DNA of 64,000 bases, from NCBI GenBank assembly GCA_032051265.1, contig DAMBYU010000001.1, positions 620,001 to 684,000 on the forward strand, written 5' to 3'. Shown here piece after piece: positions 7,860 to 15,824 of the stretch. Numbering within the stretch: the stretch's first letter is position 1; each line of letters starts with the position of its first letter. The translations under genes and the position numbers were made by a program. The notes beneath the pieces were generated by a model, which saw only the letters and a program-made list of their open reading frames with translations, made no database searches and was not told the DNA's origin. The DNA is from Dryocola sp032051265 (GTDB lineage: Bacteria > Pseudomonadota > Gammaproteobacteria > Enterobacterales > Enterobacteriaceae).

Positions 7860-9926
7860 TTAGCCCTGCAGCAGAGAGAGAACCTGCTGTGGAACCTGGT
7901 TAGCTTTCGCCAACACGGAGTTACCGGCCTGCTGGATAATCTGCGCTTTAGACATATTTGACACTTCGGTCGCATAGTCGGCGTCCTGAATACGGGACTG
8001 GGCAGCAGACAGGTTGGTAGTGGTGTTGTTCAGGTTAGTTACCGCAGAATCCAGACGGTTCTGTACAGCACCCAGAGAAGAACGGAACTTATCAATATCA
8101 GAAATTGCAGCAGTCAGGGCTTTCAGAGGATCGGCTGTAGATTCAGATTTGGTGGTGCTTTCAGTGGTCAGTTTACCATCAGCGGTTTCGTAGATGGTGC
8201 CACCGCTGCCATTAGTAATAGCGCCATTGCTCTGCTCATAATAAGTAACCTCGCTTGTTGCTTCTGGAGTAAGTGCACCATCTTTAACATAAACTGGATT
8301 CGCGGGTGCGGTTCCAGAGGTTACCTTACCGTCAGTAGCTACATTATAAGTAGCAGCCGTTGCAGTGCCTTCTGTATTTTGTACTGCAACAGTGGAAGCT
8401 GCGCCCTTAGTCAGTTTAGCCATGCCGTCGGCGCTAACATGAGCGCTTTTGACATCAACTTTATCTACTTTGGCTAAGCTTGTGAAAGCGCCTGAACCAT
8501 CAGTGCTATAAATTGTGTTCTGACCAGTACCAGAAGTAACGGTCAGAGTAGCACCTTTGCCATTTCCAATAATTGCGTCTAATGTAGCAGGTTCGTAAGT
8601 GACAGGAGTAGGGGTGCCACCATCATCAGCAGCAGTAGTGAATGCGCCGTCGGTATCAAGGTAAAGTGCAGTGCCATCAGCCTGAGTAATCTTTCCATCA
8701 CTCGTAACCAGAATATCTTTGGCCGGAGCGCCGTCAATGCTCGCTTTAGCAGCAAATGCGCCGCCGGCCAGAATCGTGCTATTTGCTGAGGTCTGGGTAC
8801 CGGCACCGTCAGACTCAATAGACATACCGGAAGCAGCGCCGGAGGTAATAGTGATTGTAGTCTCAACACCTTTCGGAACTGCACCAGTAAAGTCGCTGTT
8901 TGAGATCAAATCGTCCCATGTGGCCTCCTTATCACCGCCAGCATTGGTTTTCGTCAGGTTACCTTGCTTATCTAAGTACAGAGTTGCGTTATCACCATCC
9001 GCTGAGGTAATTTTACCGTCCTGGGAGATATTAACCTTCTGGTCTTTACCACCAATGGTGACCGTTGCCTGAGAAACATCACCTGCGCTTGGATTGATAA
9101 TGCCCAGCGTTTTCGAAGCATCAACACCAACCGCGTCAAAGCTGTATGATTTGCTTGCGGCATCGTAGGTAAATTTTTCACCTGTTGCAGGAACGCCTAA
9201 GCCATTTACATCAGACGTGTCGCTACCGAATGTAATAGTTGACTTATTAGTGATACTTGCCATCAGATCGGAGGTTTCTGCAGCACGATTTTCAATGATG
9301 TCCGTATAAGTAGTTACACCATTTGTAGTGCCTTTAGTAAGGCCAGCCAGAATCAGATCGTCGGCGGTAGCTGCGGTATTTGCCACTTCACCTTTACCAT
9401 TCACGTTAAAGTCTTTCAGGCCCAGCGTGTCGGAAGTGATCTCTTTCAGATCGATGGTGATGGTTTCGCCGTCGTTCGCACCTACCTGAATCTTCATGGA
9501 ACCGTCTTTTGACAGCACGTTCACGCCGTTGAACTGGGTCTGGCCGGATACACGGTCAATTTCATCCAGACGGGATTTGATTTCGTCCTGGATGGAGTCC
9601 AGATCGGACTCGGAGTTAGTACCGGTAGTCGCCTGCACGGTCAGCTCACGAACACGCTGTAAGTTGTTGTTGATTTCAGACAGCGCGCCTTCAGTGGTCT
9701 GCGCCAGAGAAATACCGTCGTTGGCGTTACGCGCAGCCTGAGTCAGGCCTTTGATGTTAGAGGTGAAGCGGTTAGCAATCGCCTGGCCCGCCGCGTCATC
9801 TTTGGCGCTGTTGATACGCAGACCGGAAGACAGACGCTCAATGGCAGTAGACATTGCCGACTGGTTCTTGTTGATATTGTTCTGAGTGATCAGCGAGAGG
9901 CTGTTGGTATTAATGACTTGTGCCAT
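7860..9926 (-). CDS. fliC: flagellin, island-borne copy beside tldR
   Basis: 688 aa filament subunit. The D0/D1 N-terminus (MAQVINTNSLSL, QRVRELTVQ at 90-98, the TLR5-contact region) and C-terminus (ending QVLSLLQG) are typical enteric FliC. The middle, about 180-600, is long and variable and contains at least three copies of a DGK(I/V)T...LYL...G.(L/F)T module (about 299-345, 405-456, 528-570). RBS AGGA precedes the ATG, and a sigma-28 promoter lies upstream. It is not beside fliD/fliA, and the flagellar operon of this strain lies 50 kb away, so I infer this is a second flagellin acquired with tldR rather than the resident copy. That inference would fall if no other fliC exists in the genome. 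Confidence 0.9.
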   Translation of the reverse strand: MAQVINTNSLSLITQNNINKNQSAMSTAIERLSSGLRINSAKDDAAGQAIANRFTSNIKGLTQAARNANDGISLAQTTEGALSEINNNLQRVRELTVQATTGTNSESDLDSIQDEIKSRLDEIDRVSGQTQFNGVNVLSKDGSMKIQVGANDGETITIDLKEITSDTLGLKDFNVNGKGEVANTAATADDLILAGLTKGTTNGVTTYTDIIENRAAETSDLMASITNKSTITFGSDTSDVNGLGVPATGEKFTYDAASKSYSFDAVGVDASKTLGIINPSAGDVSQATVTIGGKDQKVNISQDGKITSADGDNATLYLDKQGNLTKTNAGGDKEATWDDLISNSDFTGAVPKGVETTITITSGAASGMSIESDGAGTQTSANSTILAGGAFAAKASIDGAPAKDILVTSDGKITQADGTALYLDTDGAFTTAADDGGTPTPVTYEPATLDAIIGNGKGATLTVTSGTGQNTIYSTDGSGAFTSLAKVDKVDVKSAHVSADGMAKLTKGAASTVAVQNTEGTATAATYNVATDGKVTSGTAPANPVYVKDGALTPEATSEVTYYEQSNGAITNGSGGTIYETADGKLTTESTTKSESTADPLKALTAAISDIDKFRSSLGAVQNRLDSAVTNLNNTTTNLSAAQSRIQDADYATEVSNMSKAQIIQQAGNSVLAKANQVPQQVLSLLQG

Positions 9927-10000
9927 GATTTAGTTTCCTGTGTTCAAATCTACGGTTTAGATTGGGTTTCCACCCCTCGGCTTCGTCGCCGTTAAACCTA

Positions 10001-10027
10001 CTATCGTCACCGCAGAAAAAAACTTTA
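10001..10027 (-). promoter_or_regulatory. sigma-28 (FliA) promoter of fliC
   Basis: On the minus strand TAAAGTTT (10027-10020), an 11-bp spacer and GACGATAG (10008-10001) match the class III flagellar consensus TAAAGTTT-N11-GCCGATAA closely. It leaves a 5' leader of about 65-70 nt before fliC. Confidence 0.88.
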
Positions 10028-10154
10028 ATCGCCTTTTGCTTTCTTTTTACGAAAAAAGCGATTGATGATTGTTATTGAACGAGTGTTATCAGGATCTGAG
10101 TATCGACGTTGTACTCTGCAGGGTTCACCGGAGGTCTGACTGACCTTTACAACA

Positions 10155-10625
10155 TTATCCCTTTTGAGCAAATTCGAACGGCCTGATCATGCCTTTACGG
10201 TTAGCATTCAGAAAATCAGCCCACCACTGAAGCATCAGGCGACGTTGTTCAAGGTGTTTGGCTTTATGGGTATAGGCGGCGCGAACGTTATTCTTTTCCA
10301 TATGGCTCATCTGAAGCTCTACTACATCTTCGGGCCAGATACCTGATTCAATCAATGCACTACACGCAAGGGTACGGAAGCCATGACCTCAGAGATCGGT
10401 TTTGGTGTCGTAGCCCATTTTGCGGAGGGCCTTATTAATGGTGTTCTCGCTCATAGGTTTGAAGTTGTCATAGCTACCTGTGAAGATAAAAACGACTTCA
10501 TTGCCTTCCTCATAGGTGAGGTGCTTAATTTTATTCATCAGTTCCATAGCCGACGACAGCTAGGGATGGAATACTTACGTCATATCTTTGCGTATGCGCT
10601 TTTGTGCTGATGTTCAGTAGTACTC
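10155..10625 (-). pseudogene. broken P4-type integrase, C-terminal part
   Basis: The minus strand from about 10625 to 10155 aligns with the C-terminal third of the intact integrase at 14203, including the MSENTINKALRKMGYD region, HGFRTLACSALIESG and AYTHKAKHLEQRR around the tyrosine. An in-frame TGA near 10387-10389 replaces the cysteine codon in the DLCGHGF motif, and the part beyond about 10560 is degraded with more stops. The 5' two thirds are missing. It is a decayed integrase left by an earlier element in the same tRNA-linked stack. Confidence 0.88.
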
Positions 10626-10690
10626 TTTTGGTTAGGCATCAACCTGCCTTATTTTGGGTCTTTGAACTTAAATTCAAAAATCTAAACAAT

Positions 10691-10705
10691 GTCTCATTTT
10701 GAGAC
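10691..10705. repeat. short perfect palindrome upstream of the serine recombinase
   Basis: GTCTCA-TTT-TGAGAC. It lies about 90 bp before the recombinase start in an AT-rich gap (10626-10795) that holds no gene. Candidate operator or recombination-site core. Confidence 0.45.
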
Positions 10706-10795
10706 GTGGTTCAAAAAAATACTTATTTTTAACATGCCGCGTCGGTTTTGTATGAATTTTGTACTAAGTTTTGGATTGTCGAATCGGATTCTCAA

Positions 10796-12334
10796 ATGGG
10801 TGAATTTGTGACTAAAATCGCGGTAGCTCAATATCTCAGGATGTCAACGGATCATCAACGGTATTCCCTATTCAATCAATCCGAGTTTCTCAGAGGATAT
10901 GCTGATAAAAATGGGATGGATATACTCTATACATATGATGATTCTGGGAAAAGCGGAGTTACAGCTAATAGAAGAACATCTTTTCATCAATTGATTGATG
11001 ATGTAGCAAGCCATCGTATTGATATTGCCGCTGTTTTAGTTTTTGATATAAGTCGATTTGGACGTTTTCAAAGTTTGGATCAATTTGGATATTACACACA
11101 ATTACTTAAGAATAATAATGTTAAAGTTATATATTGTGCAGATCCTATACCTGAGGATGATAATGATTATGCAGATTTCAAATTATTTATGGTGCGAAAG
11201 GAGGCATCATCATTCAGTAAAAATTTATCGCGTAAGGTTTTTATAGGTCAAACTAACCTTGTCAGAAGAGGATATCATCAAGGAGGGCTAGCAGGTTTTG
11301 GTCTAAGAAGAATGCTAATTGATGAATGTAATAATCGCAAGGGAGTATTGAAACATAAAGAATGGAAAAGCATTCAGACTGACCGTGTTATATTAGTTCC
11401 GGGGCCTGAAAATGAAATAGAAGTTGTTAATACCATATTTGATAAATTTAACATTGAGGGGAAATCGGAAACTGCTATTGCATCAGAATTGAACCACAGT
11501 GGTATCATTGCAGAAAATGGAGGGGTATGGACAAAATTAAAGGTTAATGAGATATTAACCAACGAAAAATACATTGGGAATAATGTATATAACAAACGAT
11601 CCTTTAAGCTAAAGCAAACTTATATTAATAACCCAAGTGATGAATGGGTAAGATGTGATAACGCCTATGAGCCAATTGTATCAAAAGAAAAATTTTTACT
11701 TGCACAATCTATTATTAATGCACGGAAACGATTATATTTCAGCGATGAGGAGTTGTTGAGTAAGTTGGAAGGTTTGCTGAAGGAAAAGGGAAAGCTTTCA
11801 GGATTTATTATCGATGAAGATCATGCCACACCTTCTTCAGGGGCATACCGCAAAAGATTTGGTAGTTTGGTTCGTGCTTATGAACTAATTAAGTACAAAC
11901 CGCAACATGATTATCAATATTTAAAGATAAATATTTTTTTAAAAGAAAAATACAACCGGACTATATCCGAATTGGTAGAGACTATTACCGAGAATGGATG
12001 TTATGTCGATTATAATGCGGAATCCAACTTATTTATAATAAATGAGGAACTAAAGTTATCAGTAATAATATCGCGGAGTAAAAAACTCTCAACGAAGACA
12101 CGTTGGAAGATCAGATTAGATAGAAAATATAAATATGATATATGTATTGTCATGAGATTAAATAGTGATAATACTGGAATTAAAGACTATTACGTTTTTC
12201 CATCTATTGAGTTTGTTGAGGAGGAACTCACTTTTTCCGAAATCAATCCATATCAAATAGAGTTTTATAGATGCGATTCACTTGAATTATTTATGTTTTT
12301 AATTAAGCGAGAAGAGGTTCAGAATTATGATTAA
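10796..12334 (+). CDS. large serine recombinase
   Basis: 512 aa from the ATG at 10796. The frame is open from a TTG at 10748, and a GTG at 10808 is also possible; the conserved domain starts just after. The resolvase domain has the active-site serine in YLRMSTDHQ followed by SLFNQ, and the SRFGR motif. A recombinase/DNA-binding region follows, with WTKLKVNEILTNEKYIGN typical of the family, then a C-terminal extension of roughly 200 residues that I do not recognise and that lacks an obvious zinc ribbon. Base composition is strongly AT-rich compared with the backbone. Its stop overlaps the start of a ParB-like gene by 8 bp. Likely integrase/invertase of a small mobile cassette comprising this gene and the next two. 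Confidence 0.85.
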   Translation: MGEFVTKIAVAQYLRMSTDHQRYSLFNQSEFLRGYADKNGMDILYTYDDSGKSGVTANRRTSFHQLIDDVASHRIDIAAVLVFDISRFGRFQSLDQFGYYTQLLKNNNVKVIYCADPIPEDDNDYADFKLFMVRKEASSFSKNLSRKVFIGQTNLVRRGYHQGGLAGFGLRRMLIDECNNRKGVLKHKEWKSIQTDRVILVPGPENEIEVVNTIFDKFNIEGKSETAIASELNHSGIIAENGGVWTKLKVNEILTNEKYIGNNVYNKRSFKLKQTYINNPSDEWVRCDNAYEPIVSKEKFLLAQSIINARKRLYFSDEELLSKLEGLLKEKGKLSGFIIDEDHATPSSGAYRKRFGSLVRAYELIKYKPQHDYQYLKINIFLKEKYNRTISELVETITENGCYVDYNAESNLFIINEELKLSVIISRSKKLSTKTRWKIRLDRKYKYDICIVMRLNSDNTGIKDYYVFPSIEFVEEELTFSEINPYQIEFYRCDSLELFMFLIKREEVQNYD

Positions 12335-13232
12335 AGAAGCTAATAACGTTGTAATGATTGATATAGCAACGATACGAATTGTAAATTCAAGAACCAGAAG
12401 TAAGCATATACATGAGGAACTCATCGATAATATTCGAATGATCGGACTTAAAAAACCTATCACGGTAAGGTCTACTGATGATCCTTCAGGAGGGTATTTA
12501 TATGACCTGATTTGTGGTCAGGGGAGACTTGAAGCTTTCCTTTTACTAGGTGAAACAAAGATACCAGCAATTGTAAAGGATGTTGATAAAGAGTGTGGGC
12601 ATATAATGAGCCTCGCTGAAAATATTGCGAGACGAAGGCCCCGCTCTACCGAATTATTTATTAATATAATGACTCTCAAGAATAAAGGGTTTAGTGATGT
12701 CGAAATTGGTAATAAAATCGGCTGCTCACGAAACTGGATTAGTTCGATTATTTCCTTAAAAGAAAAAGGGGAGGATAAACTTTTAGCTGCTGTTGAATCG
12801 GGGAAAATACCTATTTATTTAGCTGTGGAAATCTCAAGAGTGAAAGGTGATGATATCCAGAGTGTTTTACTTGATGGATACAATTCAGGAGAATTGAACC
12901 CTAAGCAATTGGCAGTGATTAAGAAAATATTAGCTCAAAGATCTACATCTGGTAAAAGTAGTAATAATAATGCCTTTGTTCAGGGTGTGAAAAAAAGGAA
13001 ACTGACAGCTGAAGAATTGCTTACCTTGTACGAAAATAATACTCAAAAGCACAAAATGCTCCATACAAGATCGGAGTTTACAATGTCGAGTCTTCTTGTT
13101 GTAAAAGAGGTAATGACAAATCTACTCCAAAATGATGAGTTTGTTAATGTATTAAAGGGTCAAGAAATTAACTCAGTTCCGGCTTTTATCATAGAAAATT
13201 CGACACCCGAAAGAGGATTAGGAAATGATTAA
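12327..13232 (+). CDS. ParB/Spo0J-family protein
   Basis: 301 aa. The N-terminal ParB/sulfiredoxin-like nucleotide-binding fold shows LICGQGRLEAFLLLG (the GxGR(L/R)xA motif) and the SLAENIARRRP motif (about 91-101), followed by a helix-turn-helix (FSDVEIGNKIGCSRNWISSIISL). This is the layout of plasmid partition and nucleoid-occlusion proteins, here without a ParA. It overlaps the recombinase stop by the 8 bases ATGATTAA and overlaps the next gene the same way, implying translational coupling of all three. Role may be control or targeting of recombination rather than plasmid partition; that is inference. Confidence 0.78.
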   Translation: MIKEANNVVMIDIATIRIVNSRTRSKHIHEELIDNIRMIGLKKPITVRSTDDPSGGYLYDLICGQGRLEAFLLLGETKIPAIVKDVDKECGHIMSLAENIARRRPRSTELFINIMTLKNKGFSDVEIGNKIGCSRNWISSIISLKEKGEDKLLAAVESGKIPIYLAVEISRVKGDDIQSVLLDGYNSGELNPKQLAVIKKILAQRSTSGKSSNNNAFVQGVKKRKLTAEELLTLYENNTQKHKMLHTRSEFTMSSLLVVKEVMTNLLQNDEFVNVLKGQEINSVPAFIIENSTPERGLGND

Positions 13233-14118
13233 TAATGGTTTTAATGATAAGTGTATTATAGTAAATAAGTCTGACTTAGTTTATGGAAAAGACTTACCAG
13301 TAAATATCAAAGCAAGTGTTAAGTATAATCAGATTAAATCAAGTATCTCAGAGATAGGAATAATTGAACCTGTTGTTATTTATATAGATAATGATGGAAA
13401 TAAGACCATCCTTGATGGGCATCTTAGAGTTGAAGTAATCAAAGATTTAGAAATTCAATACTTGTGTTGTCTAATTGCAAAAGATGAAGAGTCATATAGT
13501 TATAATAGGTATCTTAACAGAATAACTGTAGTCCAAGAGCATAGGATGATTATCAAGGCGGTAGAAGATGGCGTTTCTGAGGATAAACTTAGTGAAGCGT
13601 TAAATATTTCAGTATCAGCTCTTAAAGATAAATTTAAACTACTCAATGGAATCTGTCAGGAGGTAATAGTGATTTTAGCTGATAAATCCGCACCAAAATC
13701 TATTTTCGGAATATTAAGGAAAATGAAAACATCTAGACAGATAGAGGTAGTTAATACCATGATAAGCCTCAATAATTTTAGTAAGAAGTTCGCGTTATCG
13801 CTTTTGCATACAACTACAGAAGATATGCTGACAAACCCTAAAGATTCAAAAATTGTAGAGCAAGATACAGCACGTAATTTCGCAAGGATGGAAAGGGAGA
13901 TGATAGCAATGGAGATGAAATCAAAACAACTCGAAAGCATTTATGGAACTAATAATTTAAAACTTGCTGTTATCATTAGTCATGTTAAAAGCCTTTTGTC
14001 GAACTATGCTGTTTTGAACTGGTTGGTGGATAATAGTCCTGAATATCTCAAACAATTAAAAAAGATCGCTGCAATTGACTCATTACCAGATGATATTGGT
14101 TGTACGGAAAATGAGTGA
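13225..14118 (+). CDS. second ParB/RepB-like protein
   Basis: 297 aa. The N-terminus has a ParB-like core (IIEPVVIYIDNDGN, then LDGHLRVEVIKDL, the GHxR variant of the signature), followed by a putative helix-turn-helix (SEDKLSEALNISVSALKDKF). The C-terminal half resembles the RepB-type plasmid-partition C-terminal domain in general character, but I cannot place it firmly. It begins within the previous gene through an ATGATTAA overlap and is equally AT-rich. It closes the recombinase-ParB-ParB cassette; a short unassigned stretch separates it from the convergent integrase. Confidence 0.7.
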   Translation: MINNGFNDKCIIVNKSDLVYGKDLPVNIKASVKYNQIKSSISEIGIIEPVVIYIDNDGNKTILDGHLRVEVIKDLEIQYLCCLIAKDEESYSYNRYLNRITVVQEHRMIIKAVEDGVSEDKLSEALNISVSALKDKFKLLNGICQEVIVILADKSAPKSIFGILRKMKTSRQIEVVNTMISLNNFSKKFALSLLHTTTEDMLTNPKDSKIVEQDTARNFARMEREMIAMEMKSKQLESIYGTNNLKLAVIISHVKSLLSNYAVLNWLVDNSPEYLKQLKKIAAIDSLPDDIGCTENE

Positions 14119-14202
14119 TTTTATTATGTTCGCTATAAATCTGTAGGCTCATTGAAGCAAAATGGAGGTAAGTGCGGTGGATGCCATCCTTGGCTCCTAT
14201 GT

Positions 14203-15480
14203 TTACTTTCTTTGAGCAAACTCAAAAGGCCTGATCATGCCTTTAGTATTAGCATTCAGATAATCAGCCCACCATTGAAGCATCAGACGGCGCTGATCGA
14301 GGTGTTTGGCCTTATGAGTATAAGCAGCCCGAACACTGTTGCTTTCCTTGTGACTCATCTGGAGTTCTACGACATCCTCTGACCACAAACCGGACTCAAT
14401 TAATGCACTACACGCAAGAGTTCGAAAACCATGACCACACAAATCGGTTTTGGTGTCATAGCCCATTTTACGCAGTGCTTTGTTGATGGTGTTTTCACTC
14501 ATGGGTTTAAGGGCATCGTAACAGCCAGTGAAGATAAAGCCGCCATCACCGCTGATATCATAGGTGAGGTCTTTCAGCTCTTTTAAAATGGCGACAGCCT
14601 GACGGCACAAAGGAACATAGTGCTTTCTGCGCATTTTGGCACCACGCGCTGAGTACTTGATACCATCAATCACTTCACGTCGTTCCGGGATAACCCACAG
14701 CGCACTTTTAAAATCGATTTCTGACCAGCGGGCAAAGCGGAGTTCACTGGAACGAACAAACGTCAGCAGGTTCAGTTGTATTGCCAATAATGTAAGCCTG
14801 CTACGTCCCTGATAGCCCTCAATGCGTTCCAGTAAGGCTGGTATCTCTTCAAGCTCAATAGCGGGGCGATGTTCCGTCTGGGGCTTCTGAACGGCACCTT
14901 CCAGATTGTAGGCCGGATTAAAGCGGATGATTTTTTGCTGAACAGCGTATCGCAGTATAGCGGTAGCGTACTGTTTCACCCTCATGGCTATTTCGAGGTA
15001 ACCGAGGGTTTCAATCTTCTTAATCGGAACCAGCAGATCGCCTGTATCCAGTTCACCAATATCTTTGTTGCCGATAGCAGGGAACAGGTAAGTTTCCAGT
15101 CGTGTCCAGACAGAGCGTTGGTAATCTTCCGACCAGGTGGTTTTAGTGGAAAACCAACTTCTGGCGACCGTTTTGAAAGCGCGGATATTGTTACGTTTTT
15201 CCTGAACCGTTTTATTGTCAGCTTGTTTTTTAGCGCTTGGATCAATTCCGGAAGCTAACAGCTTTTTGGCTTCATCACGGCGTTTTCTGGCATCAGCAAG
15301 AGAAACTGCGGGGTAGACACCAATCGAAAATACCTTCTGTTTGCCTTCGAAACGATAACCTAACTGCCAGTATTTTGAGCCATTAGGATGTACCAGCAGG
15401 TAAAGGCCGAATCCGTCAGTGAGCTTAACTGCCTTTTCCGATGGCCTGGCATTTTTTACTTTAGTATCAGTAAGTGGCAT
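14203..15480 (-). CDS. int: P4-type tyrosine integrase of the tRNA-Asn island
   Basis: 425 aa from the ATG at 15480, chosen because GGAGG lies just before it and because MPLTDTKVKNARP is the usual start; the frame extends further up to 15546. An N-terminal arm-binding domain (DUF4102-like, GLYLLVHPNGSKYWQL) is followed by the catalytic domain with R in RSSELRFARW, HGFR and the tyrosine in AAYTHKAKHLDQRR. It appears complete. It points away from the tRNA-Asn whose 3' end lies 180 bp beyond its start, the standard layout of tRNA-targeting islands. Two further copies of its 3' end occur at 10155 and 5969. Confidence 0.92.
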   Translation of the reverse strand: MPLTDTKVKNARPSEKAVKLTDGFGLYLLVHPNGSKYWQLGYRFEGKQKVFSIGVYPAVSLADARKRRDEAKKLLASGIDPSAKKQADNKTVQEKRNNIRAFKTVARSWFSTKTTWSEDYQRSVWTRLETYLFPAIGNKDIGELDTGDLLVPIKKIETLGYLEIAMRVKQYATAILRYAVQQKIIRFNPAYNLEGAVQKPQTEHRPAIELEEIPALLERIEGYQGRSRLTLLAIQLNLLTFVRSSELRFARWSEIDFKSALWVIPERREVIDGIKYSARGAKMRRKHYVPLCRQAVAILKELKDLTYDISGDGGFIFTGCYDALKPMSENTINKALRKMGYDTKTDLCGHGFRTLACSALIESGLWSEDVVELQMSHKESNSVRAAYTHKAKHLDQRRLMLQWWADYLNANTKGMIRPFEFAQRK

Positions 15481-15575
15481 GACGGCTCCCTCCGAATGCT
15501 GGTAAAAAGAAAATCGAACCAGCTTTACCAGTATTTTTACCAGCAAAAGGGTGTAGCTTCGAGTGATTTTTAACA

Positions 15576-15644
15576 GATGTGAGTAGACGTTGGGAAGGGG
15601 GCAACCAATTGATAGAAAGCAAAAAAACAGACGTCAGTAGACAT
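15576..15644. repeat. direct repeats between integrase and tRNA (candidate arm sites)
   Basis: Two copies of GAYGTSAGTAGACRT, at 15576-15590 and 15630-15644, lie between int and the tRNA 3' end. Such spaced direct repeats beside attL are typical integrase arm-binding sites. The rest of 15481-15659 shows no gene. Confidence 0.5.
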
Positions 15645-15659
15645 CTGGTTTCTTTAAAT

Positions 15660-15735
15660 TGGCTCCTCTGACTGGACTCGAACCAGTGACATACGGATTA
15701 ACAGTCCGCCGTTCTACCGACTGAACTACAGAGGA
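15660..15735 (-). tRNA. tRNA-Asn (GUU), island attachment site
   Basis: 76 nt on the minus strand, TCCTCTG acceptor arm, anticodon GTT within ACTGTTAAT, TTCGAGTCC T-arm, and encoded CCA (TGG at 15660-15662). Identical in sequence to three other copies in the window. Unlike them it lacks the long terminator just downstream, which fits displacement of its original 3' flank by the island. Confidence 0.97.
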
Positions 15736-15824
15736 ATCGTAGTGCGGCATATCTTAGCGAGTGCGCCTGGTTTGTCAAATCCTGAATCAGCCTGCGGCTG
15801 CTGTTTGCGGATTCTCTCAACGTT

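Noticed and set aside
10120..10145. TCTGACTG near the broken integrase as a tRNA-derived repeat
   Set aside because: Eight matching bases only, no further similarity to the tRNA.
10748..10795. Upstream TTG start of the serine recombinase
   Set aside because: Adds sixteen residues outside the conserved domain without a clear ribosome site; the ATG at 10796 is preferred.
14186..14200. Possible attR fragment (TTGGCTCCT shared with the tRNA 3' end)
   Set aside because: Only nine bases match, followed by divergence; too short to call an attachment site.
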